From Planctomycetota bacterium (GTDB lineage Bacteria > Planctomycetota > UBA8742 > UBA2392), in NCBI GenBank assembly GCA_016712285.1, contig JADJRK010000001.1, positions 3,906,001 through 3,970,000 on the forward strand: DNA of 64,000 nt. Direction: 5' to 3'. Made by a program: the position numbers and the translations under genes. The notes under the pieces are model-generated. The model was not told where the DNA came from, did no database searches, and worked only from the letters and a program-made list of their open reading frames with translations. Positions 16,915-24,834 of the stretch are shown here, piece by piece (position 1 is the first letter of the stretch; the number at the start of each line of letters is the position of its first letter).

Positions 16915-18870
16915 ATGCCGTTTCCTGACCTGACATCGTTCATTGGGGCCCTGCGCAGCGCCGGCGAGTTGCTGGAGTTTCATGAGCCCGTCAGCGTTGA
17001 CCAGGAAATCGCCTGCCTGTCTGACCGCGTCAGCAAGCTGCCCGGCGGCGGCAAGGCCCTGCTGTTTCACAGACCGACCGGCGCCAATGGCCGCGACTAC
17101 ACGGCGCCCGTGCTGATCAACGCGCTCGGCAGCGAAGCGCGCATTGCCATGGCGTGCGGCGTTGCGAGCTTCGACGACCTGCGCGCGCGCCTGGCTGGCC
17201 TGCTGCACACGCTGCAAACGCCGCGCCGCACACTGATCGAGAAGCTGGGCGTGCTGCCGACACTGAAAGAGCTGTCAGGCTTCTTTCCAAAGCACGGCAG
17301 GGGCGGCCCGTGCCAGCAGGTCGTGAAGACCGGCGACGCGATCGACCTTGACGAGATCCCGATTCTCAAGACGTGGCCCCAAGATGGCGGGCGCTTTATC
17401 ACCTACCCGCTGGTGTTCACGGAGTCGCCCCACGACGGCAAGCGCAACTGCGGCATGTACCGCATCCAGCAGTTCGACAAGCGCGTGGCCGGTTTTCACG
17501 TCCACACCCACCACACCGCCGCCGAGCACATGCGGCAGGCCCGCGCCAAGGGCCAGAACAAATTGCCCACAGCCATCTGCGTCGGCGGCGAGCCCGCGCT
17601 TACGTTCAGCGCTGTGGTGCCGCTGCCGCCCGGGCTCGACGAGATGATTCTCGCGGGCTTTCTGCAGGGTTCGCCGGTCAAGATGGTGCCGTGCAAGACC
17701 GTGCCGCTGCACGTGCCCGCAAGCTGCGACTACGTCATCGAGGGCTGGATTCACTTCGACGAGTTGCGCCGCGAGGGGCCATTTGGCGACCACACGGGTT
17801 TTTACAGCCTGGCAGACGACTACCCCACGTTTCATGTCAGCGCGATCACGCATCGGCGCAATCCTACGTATTTTGCGACTGTGGTCGGGCCGCCGCCGCA
17901 GGAAGACGCGTGGCTGACGCGCGCGATAGAGCGGCTGTTCCTGCCGCTGATGCAGCAGACCGTACCGGAAGTGATCGACTACCGGCTGCCGTTCAGCGGC
18001 GTGGCGCACAACCTGATGCTGGTGAAGATTCACAAGAGCTACCCCGGCCAGGCGCGCAAGGTCGCGCACGCCGTGTGGGGACTGGGGCAGGCGGCGTTCA
18101 CGAAGGTGATTGCCGTGATCGACCAGCATGGCCCCGCGCTGCACGACGAAGCCGCCGTGGCCGCGCACGTGCTGTCACGTCTTGACGCGTCAAGCAGTTT
18201 TGAGTTCGTGCTTGGGCCGACCGAGACGCTGGACCACGCCACGCGGGCACTGCACTTCGGCAGCAAGGTCGCCATCGACGCGACCACTCCCATGGCCGGC
18301 GAGCCTGGCACGGGCACACAGGGCACGGGCATCACCGGCCTGCGTCCGGACACGCATGCGCCGAAAGCTGAAAGCGTCGGCGGCGCAGGCAAGCAAGCCG
18401 ATGCTGAGCGCCCTGACCTTAGTGGCATCGAGCACACGCGGGCATGGATGGCATCGCCCGCCGTGCTGGCCATTGAGATTGACAAGACGCGCGGCCATCA
18501 GGCGCGCGAGATTGCCAACGCGCTCTTTGAACGTGCGGGCGAAGACGCGCTGCCGCTGGTCGTGATCCTGCAAGCCGGCTTGGCTGGCCCCGGCCAGGCC
18601 CAGGCGCTGGTGTGGGCCGCGCTGGCGAACATCGACCCCGAGCGTGACCTGATGTTTGACGAGAAGCCGGTACCGGAGAACGGCCGCTGGCTGCTGAAGC
18701 GCCACCCGCGCCACATTGCTATTGATGCAACGCGCAAAGATGCGCGCGACGGGTTCATGCGCGACTGGCCGGACATGCAGGTGCATGAGCCGCAAGTGCT
18801 GCAACGCGCACGCGAGCTGTTGAAAGCCAAAGGCATCGAGATGCCGACAATTTTCCTGCCGCCCCAGTAG
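16915..18870 (+). CDS. UbiD family decarboxylase
   Basis: Start ATG 16915 (MPFPDLTSFIGALRSAG), which resembles UbiD N-termini; upstream in-frame residues read into repeat spacer. 651 residues, longer than the usual ~490. Family features: NCGMYRIQQFDKR, HVHTHHTAAEHMRQA, AICVGGEPALTFSAV, and the DYVIEGWIHFDE...REGPFGDHTGFYS block that carries the conserved Glu/Asp active-site residues for prenylated-FMN (de)carboxylation. Near residue 465-515 lies a Gly/Thr-rich segment (GTGTQGTGITG) absent from short UbiDs, followed by a second conserved domain. Longer versions are often linked to quinone synthesis. No UbiX partner is in the window. Confidence 0.88.
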   Translation: MPFPDLTSFIGALRSAGELLEFHEPVSVDQEIACLSDRVSKLPGGGKALLFHRPTGANGRDYTAPVLINALGSEARIAMACGVASFDDLRARLAGLLHTLQTPRRTLIEKLGVLPTLKELSGFFPKHGRGGPCQQVVKTGDAIDLDEIPILKTWPQDGGRFITYPLVFTESPHDGKRNCGMYRIQQFDKRVAGFHVHTHHTAAEHMRQARAKGQNKLPTAICVGGEPALTFSAVVPLPPGLDEMILAGFLQGSPVKMVPCKTVPLHVPASCDYVIEGWIHFDELRREGPFGDHTGFYSLADDYPTFHVSAITHRRNPTYFATVVGPPPQEDAWLTRAIERLFLPLMQQTVPEVIDYRLPFSGVAHNLMLVKIHKSYPGQARKVAHAVWGLGQAAFTKVIAVIDQHGPALHDEAAVAAHVLSRLDASSSFEFVLGPTETLDHATRALHFGSKVAIDATTPMAGEPGTGTQGTGITGLRPDTHAPKAESVGGAGKQADAERPDLSGIEHTRAWMASPAVLAIEIDKTRGHQAREIANALFERAGEDALPLVVILQAGLAGPGQAQALVWAALANIDPERDLMFDEKPVPENGRWLLKRHPRHIAIDATRKDARDGFMRDWPDMQVHEPQVLQRARELLKAKGIEMPTIFLPPQ

Positions 18871-18918
18871 GCCGCCTAACTTGTGTTCCGCGCGGTGGCC
18901 GGCTTACGAGCCGCAACA

Positions 18919-18971
18919 GCAACCATAAGTGCACATCCATGAACATGTGCACCTATGTTCATCTATGGTTG
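18919..18971. repeat. CCATGAACATG-family hairpin repeat
   Basis: Within the 146-bp spacer between two converging genes. GCAACCATA (18919-18927) is inverted exactly as TATGGTTGC (18964-18972), and GTGCACAT (18930-18937) is inverted as ATGTGCAC (18945-18952). The block shares its wording with 16642-16675. Nested arms could fold as a cruciform or transcript hairpin and may separate the two converging transcripts. Confidence 0.65.
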
Positions 18972-19016
18972 CTTCAGAGCAGCGTGTTTGGGGGTTCGGG
19001 GAATTGTCTGGGTTGA

Positions 19017-20561
19017 TTACTGGATGCGCTTGCCGGAGTGCCACTGTTCTTCTTCGAGCAGGTTGCCGGCTGCGTCGTAGGTGCGCCAGACGCCGTCCTC
19101 AAGGCCGTCCACGAAATAGCCCTTGAGGGCCACTACCCCGTCATCGTGGAATTCGCGCCAGATGCCGTGGCGCACATCGGTGCCTGCCTGTACACGCACA
19201 GTCCATTCCGCCTTGCGGCCGCGGCGGCCATCCGGGCCCTGTCGCAGATGCACACGTTCTTCCCGAAAGTAGAACTCCTCGCTGCCCAGCATGCCTGCCG
19301 AGTACTGACGCTTGACCGATACGCTGCCGTCCGTGTCGTACTCAACCCATTCGCCATGGCGAGCATCTTCCTGATACTGGCCCTCCATGCAAATCGTGCC
19401 GTCAGGGTACCACTCGCGCCAGACCCCTGTCTTGCGACCGGCTTGATAAGCACCTTCGCGCAGTTTCTCGCTGCTCGGGTGCCACCAGGTCCAGGTGCCT
19501 GTCTGCATGCCCTGGTCAAACTGCCCCTCAAACTCTTTGGCCTTGGTGCGGTAAAGTCCGTAGGTAGGCCCATGTGCGCGACCGGCGACGTAGATTTCGT
19601 TCAGCTGCTCGGCGCCGTTGTCGTGAAACGTCACCCAGCGTCCTTCTTTGCGGCCGTTGACATAGCTGCCGCGCGACTTGCTGCGGCCGCTGTCGTACCA
19701 CGAATACCAGTCGCCCTTGGGCGTGCCGTTGTCCCATGACTCGCTTGAGGCCTGGATGCCACCCGAATACCAGGTGATCCAGTCGCCGTCCTTGTTACCG
19801 GCGACGTAGGTACCTTCGACTGCCTTGTCGCCATTGGGGTGCCACTCGAGGTACTTGCCGACCGGAACGTCGTTTTCGTAGCGCGCTTGGCTTGCCGGGT
19901 TTCCGTTCTCATGCCAACCCTGCCAGTCGCCGACACGCAACCCTTCTTCGTACGCGCCGACGGCCTTCTTTGCCCCGGTCGCAAAGTACTCTTGAAACGG
20001 GCCGTGCAGAACCTCGCCCCCGTCGCTGCCGCGCTTGATGCCCCACTCGGCTTTGGTCATGCCGTTGTCGTACTTCTCGACACGCGTGGTGTTGTCCGCC
20101 GCCGTGTTGATCGACGCAGCGGCGCGATTGTCACGCCCGATCACCTGCCACGCGATCACCGCAAACAGGGCCAGGCAACCGAACAGTGCTATGGCGCCGA
20201 TCGCCCACGTCTTGGTTGCCGTGCTCACTTTCTTGCGCTGCGGCGCCGCGCGGTACATGCCACTGGACAGCATCTGCGTGGTTTCACGCATGCGCTGCAC
20301 GTCACGCGACTGGCCGTCTTCGTCTTTCAGGTAGGCGTCGGCTTTTGATTCAAGTTCTTCTAGTTGGTGACTGCCCGAGTCCGTGACAAGCCGGCCCTTC
20401 ATGGCAATGGCAAGCTCGGGCGGCTTCTCGGCGCACTTGTACAGGTAAACGTCGGTAATGAGCTGCTCGCAGATCAAGCACATCGCCGTCTCTTTCAGGC
20501 GGTGCTCGGCAACCTTCTGCTTGCGGTTGCAATGGGGACAGATGATCTCAACGGCTGCCAA
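19017..20561 (-). CDS. Zinc-ribbon, single-TM protein with C-terminal MORN/YwqK-like repeats
   Basis: The start is placed at TTG 20561 because the product (LAAVEIICPHCNRKQKV) then aligns with the ATG start of the neighbouring paralogue (MAKIDVICPFCQRLQAV), and AGAGG lies 5 bases upstream. 514 residues: a four-Cys ribbon (CPHC ... CLIC) and a conserved PPELAIAMKGRLVTDSG stretch (about 1-75), a linker, TM near 130-152 (AIGAIALFGCLALFAVIAWQ), then about 12 tandem repeats of the form G-x-W-x-x-W-y-x-x-G (GDWQGWHENGNPAS, GKYLEWHPNGDKAV). These resemble MORN-like YwqK repeats, found in bacterial surface or toxin-immunity proteins. The repeats would face the periplasm. Function unknown. Confidence 0.8.
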   Translation of the reverse strand: MAAVEIICPHCNRKQKVAEHRLKETAMCLICEQLITDVYLYKCAEKPPELAIAMKGRLVTDSGSHQLEELESKADAYLKDEDGQSRDVQRMRETTQMLSSGMYRAAPQRKKVSTATKTWAIGAIALFGCLALFAVIAWQVIGRDNRAAASINTAADNTTRVEKYDNGMTKAEWGIKRGSDGGEVLHGPFQEYFATGAKKAVGAYEEGLRVGDWQGWHENGNPASQARYENDVPVGKYLEWHPNGDKAVEGTYVAGNKDGDWITWYSGGIQASSESWDNGTPKGDWYSWYDSGRSKSRGSYVNGRKEGRWVTFHDNGAEQLNEIYVAGRAHGPTYGLYRTKAKEFEGQFDQGMQTGTWTWWHPSSEKLREGAYQAGRKTGVWREWYPDGTICMEGQYQEDARHGEWVEYDTDGSVSVKRQYSAGMLGSEEFYFREERVHLRQGPDGRRGRKAEWTVRVQAGTDVRHGIWREFHDDGVVALKGYFVDGLEDGVWRTYDAAGNLLEEEQWHSGKRIQ

Positions 20562-20782
20562 TGAAGCCTCTGGTTCCTGCGGGCACCCCCCGGATGGTAT
20601 GTCAGCAAGGCGTCGGGTCAGAAGCCCCCCCCGACTACTACCCGCCCGGGTAACCGCCACGCATCGCAAGCCTGATATTGTGCATTCTGGCGGATTGATT
20701 GCGAGAGAGAAATCGCATTCCGGTAGGGCCACAGGGGTCAGGCAGCGTAACTTCCCGGAGCCAGACCCATTTAGTCGCCCGA

Positions 20783-21199
20783 CTACATCATCGGCAGCAC
20801 GACCCAGAACAGGATCGACCCAATCCCGGCCAGAATCAGTACAGCCACCAGCAAGATCCACAGCACACTTTGGCGCTTGTCGGCTTGCTTGTGTTCTTCG
20901 TACTCGGCCGAGTAATCGCCGACCTGCATTCTGCCGGGCGCCCAGCTTTCCTTTTCAAAGTCTCCGCCGTAGGCCTCGCTCGCTGCCACTATCTCGCTGA
21001 GATTGGTAATGCCCGAAGCGCTGATAATCTTGCCATGCAGCGGGATGGCCAGTTGCGGTGGCGGGCCCTTCTTTTTGTGCAGGAACGGGTCGTCAATCGT
21101 GCCGCGGCACACCATGCACAGCCACGGCTCTTGAAGCCGGTTCTCCGGCACAGCCTGCAGGCGCTGGCAGAAGGGGCAGATAACGTCAATCTTTGCCAT
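20783..21199 (-). CDS. Short zinc-ribbon membrane protein, paralogue of the downstream MORN protein
   Basis: 138 residues. The N-terminus MAKIDVICPFCQRLQAVPEN and the later CMVC pair form a four-cysteine ribbon. The following PPPQLAIPLHGKIISASG matches the same place in the 514-residue paralogue. A C-terminal TM helix (VLWILLVAVLILAGIGSILF) ends the protein, with no repeat domain. The two genes lie in the same direction with a 221-bp gap that contains a TACCCG/CGGGTA hairpin (20639-20652) but no gene. The shared ~75-residue N-terminal module is not one I recognise. Confidence 0.78.
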   Translation of the reverse strand: MAKIDVICPFCQRLQAVPENRLQEPWLCMVCRGTIDDPFLHKKKGPPPQLAIPLHGKIISASGITNLSEIVAASEAYGGDFEKESWAPGRMQVGDYSAEYEEHKQADKRQSVLWILLVAVLILAGIGSILFWVVLPMM

Positions 21200-21251
21200 G
21201 GCGTGGCAATTCTAATCCCGGGTGTCGCCTAGGGAATGGTGTACCAGCCGG

Positions 21252-22520
21252 CTACTTCACTGGGGGCTTGGCGGGCGGCGGGTACGGGTCAGCCGATGCC
21301 TGCTCAATGGTGCGCGGCAACACGTACTGGGGCCGCGAACGCGCCAGCAGCACCGCGTCGCCTTGGGCGGGCACATGCAACTGGACATTGCGCTGCCGCA
21401 GGTCAGCCATCTCGTTGCCGTTGGCATCAAAGAAGCGCAGTTCAACCAGGTGGTCGCCCTCGGGCAGCTTGGCCAGCATAAGGTGTGTTTCGCCGGGCAG
21501 CAGCACATTGCCGCGGGTGTCGGCTTCGGCGTTGGCAAGCAGGCCCGCGATCAGCAGTACCGCGCCGACGCCGGCAGTGATGGCGCCGGCGGTCTTGTTG
21601 CCGCTCTTGTACAGCACTCGGCCGACGTGCATGGCTGATGCGCCGACCGCGATGCTGGCTGTCTTGGCGATGGCTTTGCCCTTGAGAATGTCGTCCATGA
21701 CGCGGCCACCGCGCGTGATCGCCTGAAAGAACGTGTCGCCGATCTTGTATGCGCGGCCCAGGCTCTCGCCGTTGACCAGCACCTCGACCGAACTCTCGCG
21801 ATACTCTCCCTGGTTGATCACGCGCACGCTGCCGTGGTGGCCTTCGGCTGTGAAGAACGGCCCAACACCCAGCTCAAGCATCATGACGGTGTTGGCCTCT
21901 TTCTGGGCCTCCATGGTGAACCACGGGCAGTTCGGGTCAAAGTTCGCGGGCTCTTTGGGCAGGCGCAGCATCTCGTCGAGCATCATCTTGGCGCCGCTTT
22001 CGTCGCCGCGGGCCAGGAACGCGCGGATGCGCATGATGAACGTAGGCAGCCAGTCAGCATCATACTCGCCGATTTTCAGGTCACCGGTATCGACGTACAG
22101 CGCGTTCTTGAAGCAGGCGATCGAGTTTTCGCGGTCGCCCATCATGTAATACAGCATGCCCAGGTACCACGAGTTGAAAGCGCGCTCGTAGGGGTCGCCC
22201 ATCCAGAACTTCATGCGTTCGCTGAAAATCTGGGCGTCGCTGACGTTGCCGCCCTCGCTGAGGTTCATCGTGTTCCACGACCGAAGATAGTCGTCGCGGG
22301 CGCTCTTCCAGTAGCCCAAACCCATTTTGGCGTGGGCCCGGAAGTTCAGGATCAGCGTCTTGTCGCGGTCCGGAAACTGTGTGATGTCGCGGGTATCGGT
22401 CATCACCTTCTGGTACCCGCCCTCACTCATGGCTTTGCGGGCGTCGTAGACAGAGCTGCACCCCGCGCCAAGCAACAGCACGGCAAGCAGCACCAGAATC
22501 AATGGGTTGCGCAACGTCAT
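21252..22520 (-). CDS. COG3014-like outer-membrane lipoprotein
   Basis: The start at ATG 22520 gives a lipoprotein signal (MTLRNPLILVLLAVLLLGAG, then Cys) with an LGAGC lipobox; 422 residues. The mature part begins with helical, TPR-like sequence (YGYWK/YLRSWNTMNLSEGG region, SWYLGMLYYMMGDRENSI), followed by a segment with two hydrophobic stretches (AGAITAGVGAVLLIAGLLAN) and a beta-rich tail (GDHLVELRFFDANGNEM). This matches my memory of the COG3014 family, which often sits beside lpoB. Here it lies 66 bp downstream of an lpoB-like gene on the same strand, so an envelope role is likely. Confidence 0.72.
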   Translation of the reverse strand: MTLRNPLILVLLAVLLLGAGCSSVYDARKAMSEGGYQKVMTDTRDITQFPDRDKTLILNFRAHAKMGLGYWKSARDDYLRSWNTMNLSEGGNVSDAQIFSERMKFWMGDPYERAFNSWYLGMLYYMMGDRENSIACFKNALYVDTGDLKIGEYDADWLPTFIMRIRAFLARGDESGAKMMLDEMLRLPKEPANFDPNCPWFTMEAQKEANTVMMLELGVGPFFTAEGHHGSVRVINQGEYRESSVEVLVNGESLGRAYKIGDTFFQAITRGGRVMDDILKGKAIAKTASIAVGASAMHVGRVLYKSGNKTAGAITAGVGAVLLIAGLLANAEADTRGNVLLPGETHLMLAKLPEGDHLVELRFFDANGNEMADLRQRNVQLHVPAQGDAVLLARSRPQYVLPRTIEQASADPYPPPAKPPVK

Positions 22521-22553
22521 GGTGAACACCGTCCCGGCCCCGGGAAGCAAAGC

Positions 22554-22575
22554 GGGGGCCGCGTTGGCGGCCCCC
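22554..22575 (-). terminator. Intergenic hairpin between lpoB-like and COG3014 genes
   Basis: GGGGGCCGC (22554-22562) pairs with GCGGCCCCC (22567-22575), a perfect 9-bp stem with loop GTTG. On the minus strand it sits 11 bases after the lpoB stop and is followed by CGCTTTGCTT rather than a clean T-run, so it may be a weak terminator that lowers expression of the downstream gene or a 3' stabilising hairpin. Confidence 0.5.
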
Positions 22576-22586
22576 CGGAACATTGC

Positions 22587-23210
22587 TTAGCGGTAAACCG
22601 CGTTCGTGTCGGACACGCGGCGGATGTCGCGGCTGCTCTTGAAAATCAGCTCGCTGGTCTCGGTGTCAATGAACTCGTACGAGTACTTGACGGTATCGTC
22701 GCTGGTCTCGCCGTCGGTAACGGACAGCGAGGTGAACTTGGCGCGCAGGAAATAGTCGGCGCCCAGCTTGGTGCGGCGGCCGGTGCGGTCGGTGTATTCG
22801 CCGGCTTCTTTCTCGATCTTTTCGCGCTCGACTTCGCTGAGCACTTCGGACTCACGAATCACAAAGCGCATCTGGTCGCGGGTGAACACTTCGTTCAGCG
22901 CGGTCAGCAGGTCTTCCTGGAAGTACTCGGTGATTTCAGGAAAGCGGGTGTTGTTGGTCGGCGTGATCAGCGCGACGATCGGCGGCTCTTTGTAGTCGGC
23001 CTTGAAGTTCTCGATCAGCTTCTGGCGCTTCACTTCTTTTACGATGTAGGCCGTGACTTCCTTGGCGTCGGCGGCGTAGGGGCCGCTGTGTTCGACACCC
23101 TCTTCGTCGTCTTCCACGTCCACCTTGGTGGACTGGCGGCACCCGGTGCCGTAGCCGCTGGCCAAGGCAACAAACCCGATCATCATCAGAATCGTCAGAA
23201 AGCTGCGCAT
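22587..23210 (-). CDS. LpoB-like penicillin-binding protein activator (lipoprotein)
   Basis: Start ATG 23210 (MRSFLTILMMIGF) is chosen for AAGGA at 7 bases upstream; other ATGs lie at 23216 and further. 207 residues. A signal peptide ends at GYGTGC, an acceptable but imperfect lipobox. The mature domain contains PPIVALITPTNNTRFPEITE, FQEDLLTALNEVF, LGADYFLRAKFTSLSV and YEFIDTETSELIFKSSRDIR, the pattern of the LpoB/CsgG-like fold. In E. coli LpoB activates PBP1b across the periplasm. Its pairing with a COG3014-type lipoprotein supports the call. Confidence 0.78.
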   Translation of the reverse strand: MRSFLTILMMIGFVALASGYGTGCRQSTKVDVEDDEEGVEHSGPYAADAKEVTAYIVKEVKRQKLIENFKADYKEPPIVALITPTNNTRFPEITEYFQEDLLTALNEVFTRDQMRFVIRESEVLSEVEREKIEKEAGEYTDRTGRRTKLGADYFLRAKFTSLSVTDGETSDDTVKYSYEFIDTETSELIFKSSRDIRRVSDTNAVYR

Positions 23211-23355
23211 GTTCATTTCCTTAGGTAAGAGGGCCCCTGCTGAGCGCTTCATAGGGTAGCCTTGCGCGTTTCGAGTGCAAGCGCATCCACGGTCAACGCA
23301 ACGGGCGATTCGTGCAGTCTGGACTTGCGGCCTGCAATGCGTTCTAGTCCCGTTC

Positions 23356-24390
23356 ATGGAACCGGACTTCAAGCAACTCACCAATGAGCAACTGACCGTA
23401 CCCGAGTCAGCCGCCGGCCAGCGCCTTGACCGCTACCTTGCCGCCGAGTGGCCGCATTATTCGCGCACGTTGCTGGCGTCGCTGATCAAGGAGGGCCACG
23501 TTGCCGTCGCCGGCCTTGCCGCAAGCAAGGTCAAGCCCTCGCTCAAGCTTGAGCCAGGCATGCAGGTCACCGTGGAACGGCCGACCATGGCCGAGCTTGA
23601 ACTCGCGCCGGAGGACATTCCCCTGGATGTGCTGTTTGAAGACGACGCCATCATCGTCATCAACAAGCCGCCTGACCTACCCGTGCACCCGCCCAAAGCC
23701 GGGCGCGGCGGCACGCTGGCCAATGCGCTGATGTTTCATGTGGGCAAGCTCTCGCGTCCTGACCCGATTCGCCCCGGCATCGTGCACCGGCTGGACGCCG
23801 ACACCAGCGGCGTGATCGTGTGCGCCAAAGACGAAAGTGCGCACTTTCTGCTGGCCAAGCAGTTTGAACAGCGCACCGTCGAGAAAGAATACCTGGCCAT
23901 CGTGCGCGGCCGCATGAAGCAGGAAAGTGGCGTCATTGAGTTCGCCATCGGGCGCCACCCCGACCACTACGAAATGCAGCGCGTACACGCAGAAGGCAAG
24001 CCCGCCACCACCGACTGGCAGGTGCTCGAGACTTTCAAGCGCTTCAGCTATCTGCGGCTCAAGCCGCGCACCGGCCGCACACACCAGTTGCGTGTGCACC
24101 TGGCGGCGATCAACCACCCGATTGTCGGCGACCGGCTTTACTCGCGCAAACCGCCGCTGACGGCCAGCGAGATCCAGGGCCGCCCGCCCGAACCCGGCGA
24201 AACCCCACTGATTGCGCGGCAGGCCCTGCACGCCGTCAGGCTCACATTCGACCACCCGCGCACCGGCGAGCGCATGACGTTCGAGGCGCCCATGCCGCAG
24301 GATATGCTGCGCACGCTGGAGGCTTTGCGCGCCGGACCACGCGGGCCCAAAGCCGGCGAAGAAGTCGTGGAAGCCGACGATTCTGAGTAA
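23356..24390 (+). CDS. RluA-family pseudouridine synthase
   Basis: Start ATG 23356 (MEPDFKQLTNEQ); upstream in-frame sequence is spacer. 344 residues: an N-terminal S4 RNA-binding domain (GQRLDRYLAAEWPHYSRTLL ... I..GHVAVAG) followed by the catalytic domain with INKPPDLPVHP, the RluA signature HRLDADTSG carrying the catalytic Asp, and KPRTGRTHQLRVHLAAINHP. The S4 plus catalytic layout and length fit the RluC/RluD type, which modifies 23S rRNA uridines. The exact target sites cannot be assigned. An insertion of about 20 residues (PPLTASEIQGRPPEPGE) lies after VGDRLYSRK. Confidence 0.9.
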   Translation: MEPDFKQLTNEQLTVPESAAGQRLDRYLAAEWPHYSRTLLASLIKEGHVAVAGLAASKVKPSLKLEPGMQVTVERPTMAELELAPEDIPLDVLFEDDAIIVINKPPDLPVHPPKAGRGGTLANALMFHVGKLSRPDPIRPGIVHRLDADTSGVIVCAKDESAHFLLAKQFEQRTVEKEYLAIVRGRMKQESGVIEFAIGRHPDHYEMQRVHAEGKPATTDWQVLETFKRFSYLRLKPRTGRTHQLRVHLAAINHPIVGDRLYSRKPPLTASEIQGRPPEPGETPLIARQALHAVRLTFDHPRTGERMTFEAPMPQDMLRTLEALRAGPRGPKAGEEVVEADDSE

Positions 24391-24581
24391 CAGTAGTTTA
24401 CACCCGTGTCCAATTCTGACATACGGGCTCGCCGGGCCCGATCGGCTCTTTAAGCGTAACCCATTATCTACGAAAAGGTTGCGTAATGCACTGAGCGCAT
24501 GCCGATGATTGGCACGACTGACGCTTTACCGCGCACAGGAGTGCTCGGAATTCAAAACCAACAAACGACAGGAGTTACGCC

Positions 24582-24719
24582 ATGAAGAAGTTCGCTCTGC
24601 TTGCCCTGGTTCTCGCATTCGGTGGTCTGATGGTCGCAGGTTGCCCGGACAACAAGCCGGCCAACACGCCGAAGACCAACGAAGCGCCGAAGACCAACGA
24701 AGCGCCGAAGACCAACTAG
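24582..24719 (+). CDS. 45-residue lipoprotein with a repeated APKTNE tail
   Basis: ATG 24582 is preceded by CAGGAG 8 bases upstream. The signal MKKFALLALVLAFGGLMVAG is followed by Cys21, a good lipobox (VAGC). The mature part is only 25 residues: PDNKPANTPKTNE then APKTNE repeats ending at TAG 24719. A strong terminator follows within 25 bases, and a 191-bp leader precedes it, so this is a free-standing short transcript. Such tiny lipoproteins can be highly expressed envelope components. No family is recognised. Confidence 0.75.
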   Translation: MKKFALLALVLAFGGLMVAGCPDNKPANTPKTNEAPKTNEAPKTN

Positions 24720-24741
24720 TTTGGCAGCTCGAAAGAGCTTG

Positions 24742-24774
24742 AACCGGGAGGCTTGCCTCCCGGTTTCGTTTTTT
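24742..24774 (+). terminator. Strong rho-independent terminator
   Basis: A perfect 10-bp stem AACCGGGAGG (24742-24751) / CCTCCCGGTT (24756-24765), loop CTTG, followed by TCGTTTTTT. It lies 23 bases after the stop of the 45-residue lipoprotein gene and ends that transcript before the next gene. Confidence 0.9.
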
Positions 24775-24834
24775 CCCCGTGAGACAACCGACCCACACGC
24801 GACTATCCCCACACTGACGACCTTTGGAGAAGAC

